The notes: generated by a model from the sequence alone, not told the origin. A stretch of DNA of 64,000 nt from Microbacterium ginsengiterrae (GCF_014205075.1 NZ_JACHMU010000001.1:1426001-1490000), one strand, 5' to 3'. Positions 38,673 to 46,955 are shown, numbered from the stretch's first letter. A program made the numbers and translations.

Positions 38673-40334
38673 TCAGCTCCTGATGTACCAGGCGGCGGTG
38701 TCGGCAGGGACGGCCGTGCCGTCGAACGGGCGGCTGCGGACGACGAACGTGACGCCATCGCCGAGCTCCAGCGGCTCGTCGCCCATGTTCGCCACGACAT
38801 GCAGGTCGCCGCGGCGGAACGCCACTGCCGCGTCACCGAGGTCCTCCCACACGAGAGAACCGACGCCGAGCTCGCGCTCGCGCCGCTCCTGCAGCAGGGT
38901 CTTGTAGAGGTTCAGCGTGGAATCGGCATCCGCCTGCTCAACGTCGCGGGCGAACGACGCCCACTCGGCCGGCTGCGGCAGCCAGGAGTCGCCGGTGTCG
39001 TTGAATCCGAAGGCCGGAGCCTGCGCCTCCCACGGGATCGGGACGCGGCATCCGTCGCGACCGTAGCGCTCGCCCTCGGTGCGGAACCAGGTCGGGTCCT
39101 GACGGAACTCGTCGGGGATCTCCATCGCCTCCGGCAGCCCGAGCTCCTCGCCCTGGTACAGGTACGACGACCCGGGGAGGGCGAGCATGAGCGTGGTGGC
39201 TGCGCGTCCGCGGGCGAGACCGATCTCGGGGTCGGGCTTGCCCTCCGACTTCGGACCGATGCCCTCGCCCTGCGGGTTCTCCGCGGTCAGCGCCAGGCGC
39301 GACGCGTGACGGACGACGTCGTGGTTCGACAGCACCCAGGTGCTGGGGGCGCCGACGGCCCCGAACTCGTTCAGCGACTCACGGATGATGTCACGCAGCT
39401 GCGTGGCATCCCACGGCGTCATGAGATACGGGAAGTTGAAGGTCTGGTGCATCTCATCCGGACGCACCCACAGTGCCGTCTTCTTCAGCGTCGGCAGCCA
39501 GGCCTCACCGCACAGGGCGCGGTCGCCGTCGTACTCGGCGAGCACCTTGTGCCAGTCGCGGTAGATGTCGTGCACGGCGTCCTGGCCCCAGTACGGGACG
39601 TTCTCCTCGCCGCCGCCCATCGAGTCGGCATCCTCGACCGGAGCGTAGTCGGGCAGGCCGGCCTCCTTGACCATGCCGTGGGCGACATCGACGCGGAAGC
39701 CGTCGACACCGCGGTCGAGCCAGAAGCGCAGGATCGAACGGAACTCCTCGCGGACCTCTTCGTTGGTCCAGTCGAAGTCGGGCTGGGTGGCGTCGAAGAT
39801 GTGCAGGTACCACTGGCCCGGCGTGCCGTCGGGCTCAGTGATGCGCTCCCACATCCCGCCGCCGAAGACGCTCTCCCAGTTGTTTGGGGGCAGTTCGCCG
39901 TTCTCACCGCGTCCGTCGCGGAACACGTAGCGGGCGCGCTCGGGGCTGCCCGGCGCCGCCTTCAGCGCCTGCTGGAACCAGACGTGCTGGTCGGAGGAGT
40001 GGTTGGGGACGAGGTCGACGATGACGCGGATGCCGCGGGAGTGCGCCGCCTCGAGCATCTCGTCGAAGTCGGCGAGGGTGCCGAAGATCGGGTCGACGTC
40101 GCGGTAGTCGGCGACGTCATAACCGGCATCCTTCTGCGGGCTCGTCATGAACGGGCTCAGCCAGATCGCGTCGACGCCGAGCTCCTGCAGCGAGTCGAGG
40201 CGGCTGGTGATGCCGGGGAGGTCACCGATGCCGTCACCGGAGGCGTCGGCGAAGGAGCGCGGGTAGATCTGGTAGATCACGGCGCTCCGCCACCACTCGG
40301 AACCGGGCGCTGCGAACTGTTCGATCTCTGTCAT
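38673..40334 (-). CDS. GH13 alpha-glucosidase (oligo-1,6-glucosidase type)
   Basis: 553 residues, cytoplasmic. Barrel motifs: DLVPNHSS near 108, nucleophile Asp216 (GFRVD), acid/base Glu277 (CGEAW), transition-state Asp339 (SNHD). The opening WWRSAVIYQIYPRSFADASGDGIGDLPGI is typical of exo-acting GH13 alpha-glucosidases. It cleaves maltose, isomaltose or sucrose-like oligosaccharides. ATG 40334 is used; a start 18 bases upstream (40352) would lie inside the operator. No transporter is beside it. Confidence 0.92.
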   Translation of the reverse strand: MTEIEQFAAPGSEWWRSAVIYQIYPRSFADASGDGIGDLPGITSRLDSLQELGVDAIWLSPFMTSPQKDAGYDVADYRDVDPIFGTLADFDEMLEAAHSRGIRVIVDLVPNHSSDQHVWFQQALKAAPGSPERARYVFRDGRGENGELPPNNWESVFGGGMWERITEPDGTPGQWYLHIFDATQPDFDWTNEEVREEFRSILRFWLDRGVDGFRVDVAHGMVKEAGLPDYAPVEDADSMGGGEENVPYWGQDAVHDIYRDWHKVLAEYDGDRALCGEAWLPTLKKTALWVRPDEMHQTFNFPYLMTPWDATQLRDIIRESLNEFGAVGAPSTWVLSNHDVVRHASRLALTAENPQGEGIGPKSEGKPDPEIGLARGRAATTLMLALPGSSYLYQGEELGLPEAMEIPDEFRQDPTWFRTEGERYGRDGCRVPIPWEAQAPAFGFNDTGDSWLPQPAEWASFARDVEQADADSTLNLYKTLLQERRERELGVGSLVWEDLGDAAVAFRRGDLHVVANMGDEPLELGDGVTFVVRSRPFDGTAVPADTAAWYIRS

Positions 40335-40347
40335 GCGTCGAGCATAC

Positions 40348-40361
40348 TGCAAACGCTTACA
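40348..40361. promoter_or_regulatory. LacI-family operator upstream of GH13 gene
   Basis: TGCAAACGCTTACA fits the LacI/GalR consensus TGNAANCGNTTNCA at every fixed position. It is centred about 20 bases upstream of the GH13 ATG, where it would block transcription or overlap the promoter. Confidence 0.82.
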
Positions 40362-40396
40362 GGGCCTCTAGGGTGCCGCTCGGCGGGGAGTCGTTC

Positions 40397-40480
40397 GCAC
40401 GGATGCAGGGGCCGGGCACGGATGCAGGGCGACACGCCGCCGGATGACCCTGCAGGCGTGCGAGCGCCCTGCATCCGTGC
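40397..40480. repeat. GCACGGATGCAGGG repeat cluster, copy 1
   Basis: Four units in 84 bases. GCACGGATGCAGGG at 40397-40410 and again at 40416-40430 (ending GC) are direct. An inverted degenerate unit lies at 40448-40462 (CCCTGCAGGCGTGCG), and an inverted exact unit at 40466-40480. Units 2 and 4 form a perfect 15-base inverted repeat. The middle GGGCGACACGCCGC is shared with the cluster at 42046-42179. It sits between the GH13 promoter and the hydroxyacid dehydrogenase stop. Confidence 0.8.
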
Positions 40481-40506
40481 GGGGATCAGCGGGCACCGTG
40501 TGGAGA

Positions 40507-41433
40507 TCAGTCGCCGAGGACGATGTTCGTCGGGGTCTCGCCGCGCAGCATCCGCTCGATCTGGCCGCGGATGAGCTTCGTGATGCGCGGATTCATGGCC
40601 GTCGACGCGCCGCCGACGTGCGGCGAGATGAGGACGCCGTCGGTCTTCCAGAGCGGATGCTCCGCGGGAAGCGGCTCGGGATCGAGCACATCGAGGGCCG
40701 CACGGATGCGACCCTCCTGGCGTACGAGCGCGTCGGTGTCGATGAGCGTGCCTCGCCCGACGTTGACGAGCAGGGCGCCGTCGGCCATCGCGCCGAGGAG
40801 CTCGTCGTCGAAGAGGTGGTGGGTCTCGTCGCCGCCGGGGAGGGCGAGGATGATGATCTCGGCGTCGGGGACGAGGGAGGGCAGCTCGTCGATCGCGTGC
40901 ACCTGCACGCGTCCGAGCCGCTCATGCCAGACCGGGCGGGCGGTGCGCGCCACCACTGTCAGGTCGATCTCGAACGGCTCGAGGCGCATCGCGATCGCCT
41001 CGCCCACGCCGCCGAAGCCGACCAGCAGCACCCGGCGGTCGGCGAGGCTCTCGGCGAACACCGGCGACCACTCGCCGTGCTGCTGCGCGAGGACGAATCG
41101 GGGCAGCTGACGCTGCGCGGCGAGCGTCAGCGCGAGGGTGATCTCGGCGGTGGAGGTCTCGTGCACGCTCGCGGCGTTCGCGAACGGGATGCCGTCCGGA
41201 AGCAGCTCCGAGACGCCGTCGTATCCGATCGACTGGCTCTGGACGAGGCCGATGTCGAGGCCCTCCAGATTGCGGAGCGCCTGCGTTCCTCCCATGTAGG
41301 GCTGGACGGCGAGGTCGATCCGCTCGCGCGGCGCGGGGGACTGCATGTCCCAGACGGCGAGCTCGACCCCCTCAGGGAGCGAGCCGAGGCGGTCGGCGAG
41401 TTGCGGTGTGGGAACGGTGACGAAGAGGCTCAC
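40507..41433 (-). CDS. D-isomer-specific 2-hydroxyacid dehydrogenase
   Basis: 308 residues, GTG start. The Rossmann motif VGFGGVGEAIAMRL, catalytic Arg in NVGRGTLID, Glu in DVLDPEPLP and His in SPHVGGAS are complete. The active site is that of hydroxypyruvate/glyoxylate reductases and phosphoglycerate dehydrogenase-like enzymes. Substrate unknown. It is separated from the GH13 gene by a repeat cluster and from the divergent DUF1761 gene by 75 bases. Confidence 0.9.
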   Translation of the reverse strand: MSLFVTVPTPQLADRLGSLPEGVELAVWDMQSPAPRERIDLAVQPYMGGTQALRNLEGLDIGLVQSQSIGYDGVSELLPDGIPFANAASVHETSTAEITLALTLAAQRQLPRFVLAQQHGEWSPVFAESLADRRVLLVGFGGVGEAIAMRLEPFEIDLTVVARTARPVWHERLGRVQVHAIDELPSLVPDAEIIILALPGGDETHHLFDDELLGAMADGALLVNVGRGTLIDTDALVRQEGRIRAALDVLDPEPLPAEHPLWKTDGVLISPHVGGASTAMNPRITKLIRGQIERMLRGETPTNIVLGD

Positions 41434-41508
41434 ACGACGAGCCTATCGACCGGTCGCCGGCCGCGGAGTACGCTCGGCCTGCAACGGGCACCTCGAGGAG
41501 GAGGACGC

Positions 41509-41949
41509 ATGATTCCCGAGATCAATTACTGGGCCGTGCTGATCGCCACAGTGGGGAGCATGATCGTCGGCTCCATCTGGTACACGCCCAAGGTGTTCGG
41601 CAGACGGTGGGCCAAGCTCGCCCGCGTCGACCTGAACGACCCGAACATGACGGCGGCCCAGGCCTGGATGCCGCTCGTCATCGGTGCCGTCATGGGGTTC
41701 GCGTCGGCATGGGTGCTCGCCGGAGCATCCGCCATCTCGTGGCACTTCTACGACGGGTCGTTCTTCGGCGCGGCGATCGTGACCGCGATCCTGCTGTGGG
41801 CCGGCTTCACCGCCGCGCGGTTCATCACGCACGACGGCTTCGAGCGGCGCCCGACCACACTCACGGTCCTCAACATCGCGCACGAACTCGTGACGTTCCT
41901 CGTCATGGGCGCCGTGATCGGACTGTGGCCGCCCGCCGGAACGGTCTGA
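41509..41949 (+). CDS. DUF1761 membrane protein
   Basis: 146 residues from ATG 41509, right after a very strong GAGGAGGAGGA site. Four hydrophobic segments; the N-terminal INYWAVLIATVGSMIVGSIWYTPKVFGRRWAKL is the DUF1761 signature (W-Y-x-P-x-x-F-G-x-x-W). Function of the family is unknown. Upstream in-frame codons on the + strand are antisense to the dehydrogenase and excluded. Confidence 0.85.
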   Translation: MIPEINYWAVLIATVGSMIVGSIWYTPKVFGRRWAKLARVDLNDPNMTAAQAWMPLVIGAVMGFASAWVLAGASAISWHFYDGSFFGAAIVTAILLWAGFTAARFITHDGFERRPTTLTVLNIAHELVTFLVMGAVIGLWPPAGTV

Positions 41950-42045
41950 CCGGCCCGGCGTTCCCTCGTCCGCAGCATCCGTCCGTCGGTGTCCGCCCGT
42001 GCGCCCGCCTGCCCCGCAGGCATCCGCCGCCCGCCTGCTTCACCC

Positions 42046-42179
42046 CACGGATGCAGGGTGAGAGCACGCACGCAGGGCGACACGCCGCAGGATGCTCCTG
42101 CATTCGTGTCTCGGCCCTGCAAGCGTGCGCGCGAGGAGGCCGGTGAAGGCGTGCGGGACCCGTGATCCTGCAGGCGTGC
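42046..42179. repeat. GCACGGATGCAGGG repeat cluster, copy 2
   Basis: Within the 260-base gap before purQ's end. CACGGATGCAGGG is at 42046-42058. A segment from 42064 to about 42130 is homologous to the cluster at 40416-40480, sharing CAGGGCGACACGCCGC, then GGATG, then CCTGCA. A further unit CCTGCAGGCGTGCG is at about 42167-42180. The rest of this gap shows only GC-rich sequence. The cluster lies at convergent gene ends and may aid termination. Confidence 0.75.
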
Positions 42180-42209
42180 GGGAATGAGGAGCGGGGAAGG
42201 CGTCCCGAC

Positions 42210-42917
42210 TCAGGCGGCGACGCGCGTGACGGCGGCGATCGCGCTGGCGAAGAACCCCAGCCCGTCGACGCCGGAGCGCATGGCGGCCGAGGTGTCCGGT
42301 CCGAAGCCCGGCTCGGTGGCGTGCTCCGGGTGCGGCATGAGGCCGACGACGTTCCCCGCCTCGTTCGTGACGCCGGCGATGTCGCGCAGCGACCCGTTCG
42401 GGTTCACGCCGGTGTAGCGGAACGCCACCTGGCCCTCACCCTCGAGACGGTCGAGTGTCTCGTCATCGGCGATGTATCCGCCCTCACCGTTCTTCAATGG
42501 GATGACGATCTCCTGGCCGCGGCGGAATGTGTTCGTCCACGCGGTGTCGGAGTTCTCGACGACCAGCTTCTGGTCGCGCCGGACGAAGTGCTGGTGGTCG
42601 TTGCGGATCAGTCCACCGGGCAGCAGGTGGGCTTCGACGAGCATCTGGAATCCGTTGCAGATGCCGAGGACGGGCATGCCCTTCGCCGCGGCATCCTTCA
42701 CCTCGGCCATGATCGGCGACAGCGCGGCGATCGCACCGGAGCGCAGATAGTCGCCGTAGCTGAAGCCGCCGGGGAGGACGAGTGCGTCGACGCCCTCGAG
42801 ATCGTGGGAGCCGTGCCACAGCGCGACGGCCTCGCCGCCGGCCAGGCGGACGGCGCGCTGCGCGTCGCGATCGTCGAGAGACCCCGGCCAGGTGATGACG
42901 CCGATGCGGACGCTCAC
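42210..42917 (-). CDS. purQ: Phosphoribosylformylglycinamidine synthase, glutaminase subunit PurQ
   Basis: 235 residues, GTG start overlapping the purS stop by 4 bases. Class I amidotransferase: the oxyanion segment [12 protein letters not shown], nucleophile Cys87 in GICNGFQ, and His-Glu at GLMPHPEHA. It hydrolyses glutamine and channels ammonia to PurL in the fourth step of purine synthesis. PurL is not downstream on this strand, where a repeat region and DUF1761 follow. Confidence 0.95.
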   Translation of the reverse strand: MSVRIGVITWPGSLDDRDAQRAVRLAGGEAVALWHGSHDLEGVDALVLPGGFSYGDYLRSGAIAALSPIMAEVKDAAAKGMPVLGICNGFQMLVEAHLLPGGLIRNDHQHFVRRDQKLVVENSDTAWTNTFRRGQEIVIPLKNGEGGYIADDETLDRLEGEGQVAFRYTGVNPNGSLRDIAGVTNEAGNVVGLMPHPEHATEPGFGPDTSAAMRSGVDGLGFFASAIAAVTRVAA

Positions 42918-43162
42918 TCGACGACCTCGATGCCGACGACATCCTCGATGACCGAGTTGGACAGCACGTCCTCCGCGAGCTTCTTCGCCTGGGCGAGCAC
43001 CTCATCGGTGACCTCGCCGTCGACGGTGAGCTCGAAGCGCTTTCCGATGCGCACGTCGCCGAAACCGGTGACGCCGAGGCGCTCGAACGCGCCGGAGACG
43101 GCCTTCCCCTGCGGGTCGAGCAGTTCGGACTTGGGCATGACGTCGACGACGATGGTGGGCAT
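42914..43162 (-). CDS. purS: Phosphoribosylformylglycinamidine synthase subunit PurS
   Basis: 82 residues. Starts at ATG 43162 after GGAG. The sequence [22 protein letters not shown] then [20 protein letters not shown] is the PurS fold, which bridges PurQ and PurL in three-part FGAM synthases. Longer in-frame codons upstream run antisense to the lipoprotein gene and are rejected. The 168-base gap upstream contains the probable promoter; no PurR-type site stands out. Confidence 0.93.
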   Translation of the reverse strand: MPTIVVDVMPKSELLDPQGKAVSGAFERLGVTGFGDVRIGKRFELTVDGEVTDEVLAQAKKLAEDVLSNSVIEDVVGIEVVE

Positions 43163-43330
43163 GAACGGCTCCGGAAGTCGCGGGAAGGCGGGCAGGTTCA
43201 GTCTACTGGCCACCTGATGCGCTGCGCGGCGCCTTCGGGGGCGCCCTCGACGGGACCGGACCCGCCCTCGCTCGTCGCGGGAAGTCAAGGCCCCCGGCGG
43301 ACGCGAGCCGGGGTGACTATGGTCGCGCTC

Positions 43331-43807
43331 ATGAGGAGATTTCGAGGTGTGCTCGGCGCGGCGGTCGTCCTCGTCCTCGCGCTGACGGGCTGCGGCATCC
43401 AGGTCCCGGCGGATCCGCACGGGACCACCGAGCGGGTCGAGGGCGGCGTGCTGCGGGTCGGCGTGACGGACAATCCGCCCTGGGTCGTCCTCGACGGCCC
43501 GGGAGACCCGGCGGGCACCGAGGTCGACCTCGTCTCGGGCTTCGCCGGCCGGCTGGACGCCGAGGTCGAGTGGACGGAGGGCAGTGAAGCGCGGCTTCTC
43601 CAGGACCTGGAGCGCGGCAGGATCGACATGGTCGTCGGCGGCTTCCTCGACGACACCCCATGGTCCGACCGGGGCGGCATGACCCGCGTCTACACCGAGG
43701 TCAGCGGGGAGGACGGTCCGGAGAAGCACGTGATGATCGTGCGCATGGGCGAGAACCGCCTGTTGTCCACCCTCGAGTCGTACCTGCTCGAGGAGGTGGG
43801 ATCATGA
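43331..43807 (+). CDS. Truncated family 3 solute-binding-like lipoprotein
   Basis: 158 residues. The lipoprotein signal RRFRGVLGAAVVLVLALTGC is followed by one lobe of an SBP_bac_3 fold (LRVGVTDNPPWVVL; GTEVDLVSGFAGRL; LLQDLERGRIDMVVGGF). It then jumps to a C-terminal piece KHVMIVRMGENRLLSTLESYL that matches the end of the family. The second lobe is absent; full-length proteins have about 220-250 residues after the signal. It is coupled by ATGA to a cation-efflux gene. ATG 43319 is an alternative start. Function unknown: perhaps a small sensor or metal-binding accessory. Confidence 0.72.
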   Translation: MRRFRGVLGAAVVLVLALTGCGIQVPADPHGTTERVEGGVLRVGVTDNPPWVVLDGPGDPAGTEVDLVSGFAGRLDAEVEWTEGSEARLLQDLERGRIDMVVGGFLDDTPWSDRGGMTRVYTEVSGEDGPEKHVMIVRMGENRLLSTLESYLLEEVGS

Positions 43808-44802
43808 CCCGCCGGTTCGGCCGGACGGAGCTGCCCGAACGCCAGGAGGGCCTCGCCCACGCTGCCGTGCGGATCGAGTGGCTCACCATCGGGTATCTCG
43901 CCGTCACGATCACCGCGGTCTTCGTGGTCATGGGCAGTTCGCAGGCCATGAAGGCGGCCTGGATCGAGGACCTGCTCTCGCTCGCTCCGCCCATCGCGTT
44001 CCTCGTCGCGATGCGCATCGTGAACCGGCCGCCGACGCGCAAGTACCCGTACGGCTTCCACCGCTCCGCCGGTGTCGCGCACCTCGTCGCCGGGGTCGCG
44101 CTGTTCGCGATGGGGGCCTTCCTCATCATCGATTCCGTCACGGGGCTCATCAGCGCGGAGCATCCGCCGATCGGGACGATCGTGCTGTTCGGGCAGTCCA
44201 TCTGGCTCGGGTGGCTGATGATCGGTGTGATGGCGCTGACGATCCCGCTGCCGATCTACTTCGGCCGGGTGAAGATGCGGCTGGCGAAGGAGCTGCACGA
44301 CAAGGTCCTGTACGCGGATGCCGACATGAACAAGGCCGACTGGATGACGGCGGTGGGGACGATCGCCGGTGTGACCGGCATCGGCTTCGGCCTGTGGTGG
44401 GCGGACTCCGCTGCGGCTCTCCTCATCGCCGCGAGCATCCTCTGGGACGGCGTGAAGAACCTGCGCGGCGCCATCACGGATCTCATGGACACGGCGGCGA
44501 CGACCTTCGACGACAGCGAGCCGCACCCGCTGAGGGCGAAGATCGACGATCACCTGCGCGGACTGCACTGGGTGGAGGAGGCCGGATCACGCGTCCGCGA
44601 TCAGGGACACGTTCTCCATGTGGAGTCGTTCATCGTTCCGCGGAAGGGCAGGATGCCGTCGCTGCGGCGCCTCACGAAGGCGCGCGATGACTGCATCGCC
44701 CTGGACTGGAAGATCGAGGACATCGTCCTCATCCCCATCGACGAGCTGCCGGAGGAAGTGGGTGGCGACAGCGGCGACCGTCAGTCCGAGCGCAACCGGT
44801 GA
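43804..44802 (+). CDS. Cation diffusion facilitator family transporter
   Basis: 332 residues with six helices and a C-terminal cytoplasmic domain of about 100 residues. TM2 reads AWIEDLLSLAPP and TM5 NKADWMTAVGTIAG, where CDF proteins place HxxxD or DxxxD metal ligands; here one His position appears replaced by Asn, so metal specificity may differ from zinc. HRSAGVAHLVAGVALF is also conserved. It probably exports a divalent metal using the proton gradient. The upstream lipoprotein gene overlaps by 4 bases. Confidence 0.85.
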   Translation: MTRRFGRTELPERQEGLAHAAVRIEWLTIGYLAVTITAVFVVMGSSQAMKAAWIEDLLSLAPPIAFLVAMRIVNRPPTRKYPYGFHRSAGVAHLVAGVALFAMGAFLIIDSVTGLISAEHPPIGTIVLFGQSIWLGWLMIGVMALTIPLPIYFGRVKMRLAKELHDKVLYADADMNKADWMTAVGTIAGVTGIGFGLWWADSAAALLIAASILWDGVKNLRGAITDLMDTAATTFDDSEPHPLRAKIDDHLRGLHWVEEAGSRVRDQGHVLHVESFIVPRKGRMPSLRRLTKARDDCIALDWKIEDIVLIPIDELPEEVGGDSGDRQSERNR

Positions 44803-44808
44803 TCGGCC

Positions 44809-45339
44809 TCAGGAGTGGAACACCGTGTGCAGGTCGCCGATGAGGTCGCGGCCGCCGAGGCCGTCGATCTCGAAGAGCACCGAGATCCCGACGACGTGGG
44901 ATCCGAGACGCTCGATCAGCTGGCGACCGGCGGCGAGCGTGCCGCCCGTCGCGAGGACGTCATCGATGAGCAGCACTCGCGACCCGGCAGGCAGGTCGTC
45001 GTGCATCTCGATCGTCGCTGTGCCGTACTCGAGCGCGTAGTCCACTGACGCGGCGGGCCGGGGGAGCTTGCCGGCCTTGCGGATGGGGATGAGCCCGGTT
45101 CCTGCGGCGATCGCCGCTGCGCCGGCGATGAGGAATCCCCGCGCTTCGATGCCCGCGATGACGTCGAACTGGCCGGCGAACGGCTCGATGATCGCATCCG
45201 TGGTCGCACGCAGCGCCTCGGCATCGGCGAGCAGCGGGGTGATGTCGCGGAACAGGATGCCCGGTTCCGGGTAGTCCGGGATGCTCCGGATCAGCGCCTC
45301 GGCGCGGGCGAGGGCGGGGGTTTGTTCGGTGGTGGGCAC
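44809..45339 (-). CDS. apt: Adenine phosphoribosyltransferase
   Basis: 176 residues from GTG 45339. YPEPGILFRDITPLLAD is the APT signature, GIEARGFLIAGAAA the flexible region, and VLLIDDVLATGGTLAA the PRPP-binding loop. It salvages adenine to AMP. No strong ribosome site precedes the GTG, but family length and the N-terminus (AEALIRSIPDYPEPG) fit this start. Upstream open frame runs through a repeat and the cebE gene and is not coding. Confidence 0.92.
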   Translation of the reverse strand: MPTTEQTPALARAEALIRSIPDYPEPGILFRDITPLLADAEALRATTDAIIEPFAGQFDVIAGIEARGFLIAGAAAIAAGTGLIPIRKAGKLPRPAASVDYALEYGTATIEMHDDLPAGSRVLLIDDVLATGGTLAAGRQLIERLGSHVVGISVLFEIDGLGGRDLIGDLHTVFHS

Positions 45340-45360
45340 CTGGCAAGGGTACTCGCGGTG

Positions 45361-45440
45361 CACAACTCCGGAGAATTCGGCCGGATCGGGCTGAGCGGCT
45401 GCCGTCGGCACCTGAATCCGCGAAAAGTTCCGGAGTTGTG
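45361..45440. repeat. CACAACTCCGGA intergenic element, copy 3 (inverted orientation)
   Basis: CACAACTCCGGA (45361-45372) and TCCGGAGTTGTG (45429-45440) are perfect 12-base inverted arms. Read on the minus strand, GGAACTTTTCGCGGAT aligns with the left inner segments of copies 1 and 2, so this copy is reversed. It lies between the divergent apt and cebE genes, immediately upstream of the cebE promoter. Confidence 0.8.
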
Positions 45441-45468
45441 CCCGTGCGGCGAGGAGGCACGCGGATGC

Positions 45469-45498
45469 TTGACAACCATGGGAGCGCTCCCATACAGT
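45469..45498 (+). promoter_or_regulatory. cebE promoter (-35 TTGACA, -10 TACAGT)
   Basis: TTGACA at 45469-45474 and TACAGT at 45493-45498, spacing 18. The first CebR box fills the spacer, so repressor binding would exclude RNA polymerase. Promoter assignment is by eye. Confidence 0.6.
45479..45492. promoter_or_regulatory. CelR/CebR operator 1
   Basis: TGGGAGCGCTCCCA, a perfect 14-base palindrome identical to the CelR box described for cellulase and cellobiose genes of Thermobifida and to CebR boxes of Streptomyces. It lies between the -35 and -10 elements. Confidence 0.92.
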
Positions 45499-45512
45499 GA
45501 TCCGACAGCTTG

Positions 45513-45526
45513 TGGGAGCGCTCCCA
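45513..45526. promoter_or_regulatory. CelR/CebR operator 2
   Basis: A second exact TGGGAGCGCTCCCA, centre-to-centre 34 bases from the first, just downstream of the likely start of transcription. Two sites about three helical turns apart on the same face could cooperate. Confidence 0.92.
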
Positions 45527-45583
45527 TACGCTGGCAAGCCCCGAACCACCTCTGCAACACCACCGCACACAAAGGAGTGAACC

Positions 45584-46894
45584 GTGAACACATCCACGCG
45601 CCGACGGATGCTGACCACAGCAGCCGTCGCATCCGTCTCCGCCCTCGCCCTCGCCGGCTGTGCCGCCGACGGCGGCAGCGGATCCGAGTCCAGTGGCGAC
45701 GAGAACGTCACCCTGACGATCACCACCTTCGGCACGTTCGGCTACGACGACCTCTACGAGGAGTACGAGGAACTGCACCCGAACGTGACCATCGAGGCCA
45801 CGAACATCGACACCGGTGGCAACGCCCGCACCGACGCCTTCACGAAGATCGCCGCCGGCTCCGGCCTCAGCGACATCGTCGCGATCGAGGAGGGCTGGCT
45901 CGGCGCCATCATGGACGTCTCCGACACCTTCGTCGACCTCCGCGACTACGGCATCGAGGACCGCAAGGGCGACTGGGTCGACTGGAAGTACGAGCAGGGC
46001 GCCGACGCCGAGGGCCGCGTCATCGGCTACGGCACCGACATCGGCCCCAGCGGCATCTGCTACAACGGCGCCGCATTCGAGGCCGCCGGCCTGCCGAGCG
46101 ACCGCGAGTCCGTCGCCGAGCTGCTCGACGGAGGCTGGGAGACGTACTTCGAGGTCGGCGCCGACTACACGGCCAAGACCGGCAAGGCCTGGTACGACCA
46201 CTCCGGCTTCGTCTGGAACGCCATGGTCAACCAGCTCGACGAGGGCTACTACACCTCGGACGGCGAGCTGAACGTCGAGGGCAACGCCGAACTGCAGGAG
46301 CGCTTCGAGCTGCTCGGCGCCGCCACCGAGGGCGGCCAGTCCGCCGCGCAGGCGGCATGGGACTGGAACGGCGGCAAGTCGTTCGTCGACGGCACCTTCG
46401 CCACGTTCGTCTGCCCCGGCTGGATGCTCGGTGTCGTGCAGGGGCAGGTCGAAGCCGGTGGCGGCGACGCCGAGACCGGCTGGGACTTCGCCGATGTCTT
46501 CCCCGGTGGTGCGGCCAACTGGGGTGGCGCCTGGCTGTCGATCCCGGAGTCGTCCGCGCACAAGGAGGCGGCCGCTGAGCTCGCCGACTGGCTGACCCAG
46601 CCCGAGCAGCAGGTGAAGCAGTCCACCGCAGCCGGCAACTTCCCCTCGACCACCGAGGCGCAGGAGACCCTCGCCGCGGATGCCGCGCCGAACGCGTTCT
46701 TCAATGACGCACCGACCGGATCGATCCTCGCTGAGCGCGCGAAGGGCGTCGTGGCGCAGTTCAAGGGTGCCGACGACTCGATCATCCAGGAGAACGTCTT
46801 CGGGCCGGCGCTGAGCGCGCTCGACCGCGGCGAGACCGACACGCAGGGCGCCTGGGACCAGGCCGTCAAGCTCCTCAACGAGCTGGTCGGCTGA
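45584..46894 (+). CDS. cebE: Cellobiose/cello-oligosaccharide ABC transporter binding lipoprotein
   Basis: 436 residues; GTG 45584 follows AAAGGAG with 6-base spacing. The signal ends LAGC; then a family 1 solute-binding fold opens TLTITTFGTFGYDDLYEEYEELHPNVTIEATNID, very like CebE. It captures cellobiose or cellotriose outside the cell. The order cebEFG, GH1, LacI with CebR boxes is the same as in streptomycetes, which supports the assignment. A 17-bp hairpin follows the gene, probably leaving extra binding-protein mRNA. Confidence 0.92.
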   Translation: MNTSTRRRMLTTAAVASVSALALAGCAADGGSGSESSGDENVTLTITTFGTFGYDDLYEEYEELHPNVTIEATNIDTGGNARTDAFTKIAAGSGLSDIVAIEEGWLGAIMDVSDTFVDLRDYGIEDRKGDWVDWKYEQGADAEGRVIGYGTDIGPSGICYNGAAFEAAGLPSDRESVAELLDGGWETYFEVGADYTAKTGKAWYDHSGFVWNAMVNQLDEGYYTSDGELNVEGNAELQERFELLGAATEGGQSAAQAAWDWNGGKSFVDGTFATFVCPGWMLGVVQGQVEAGGGDAETGWDFADVFPGGAANWGGAWLSIPESSAHKEAAAELADWLTQPEQQVKQSTAAGNFPSTTEAQETLAADAAPNAFFNDAPTGSILAERAKGVVAQFKGADDSIIQENVFGPALSALDRGETDTQGAWDQAVKLLNELVG

Positions 46895-46906
46895 CCCGAC
46901 GCACTC

Positions 46907-46955
46907 GCATCGACGGGCCCGGCGTTCGCGCCGCGGCTGCCGGGCCCGTCGATGC
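46907..46955 (+). terminator. cebE-cebF intergenic hairpin (attenuator or mRNA stabiliser)
   Basis: GCATCGACGGGCCCGGC (46907-46923), a 15-base loop, then GCCGGGCCCGTCGATGC (46939-46955): a perfect 17-bp stem without a T-run. Such hairpins between binding protein and permease genes are known to raise binding-protein yield by partial termination or 3' protection (malE-malF is the model). Confidence 0.75.

Noticed and set aside
37527..40574. A 1,015-codon open frame on the + strand opposite nhaA, LacI and GH13 genes
   Set aside because: It is antisense to well-recognised proteins with intact motifs, shows Arg/Val/Asp-rich composition typical of GC-rich shadow frames, and has no ribosome site or family resemblance.
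43331..43807. Frameshift or sequencing error as the cause of the short binding lipoprotein
   Set aside because: The frame is open from signal peptide to a family-like C-terminus and its stop is precisely coupled to the CDF start; the missing part is a clean internal deletion of lobe II.
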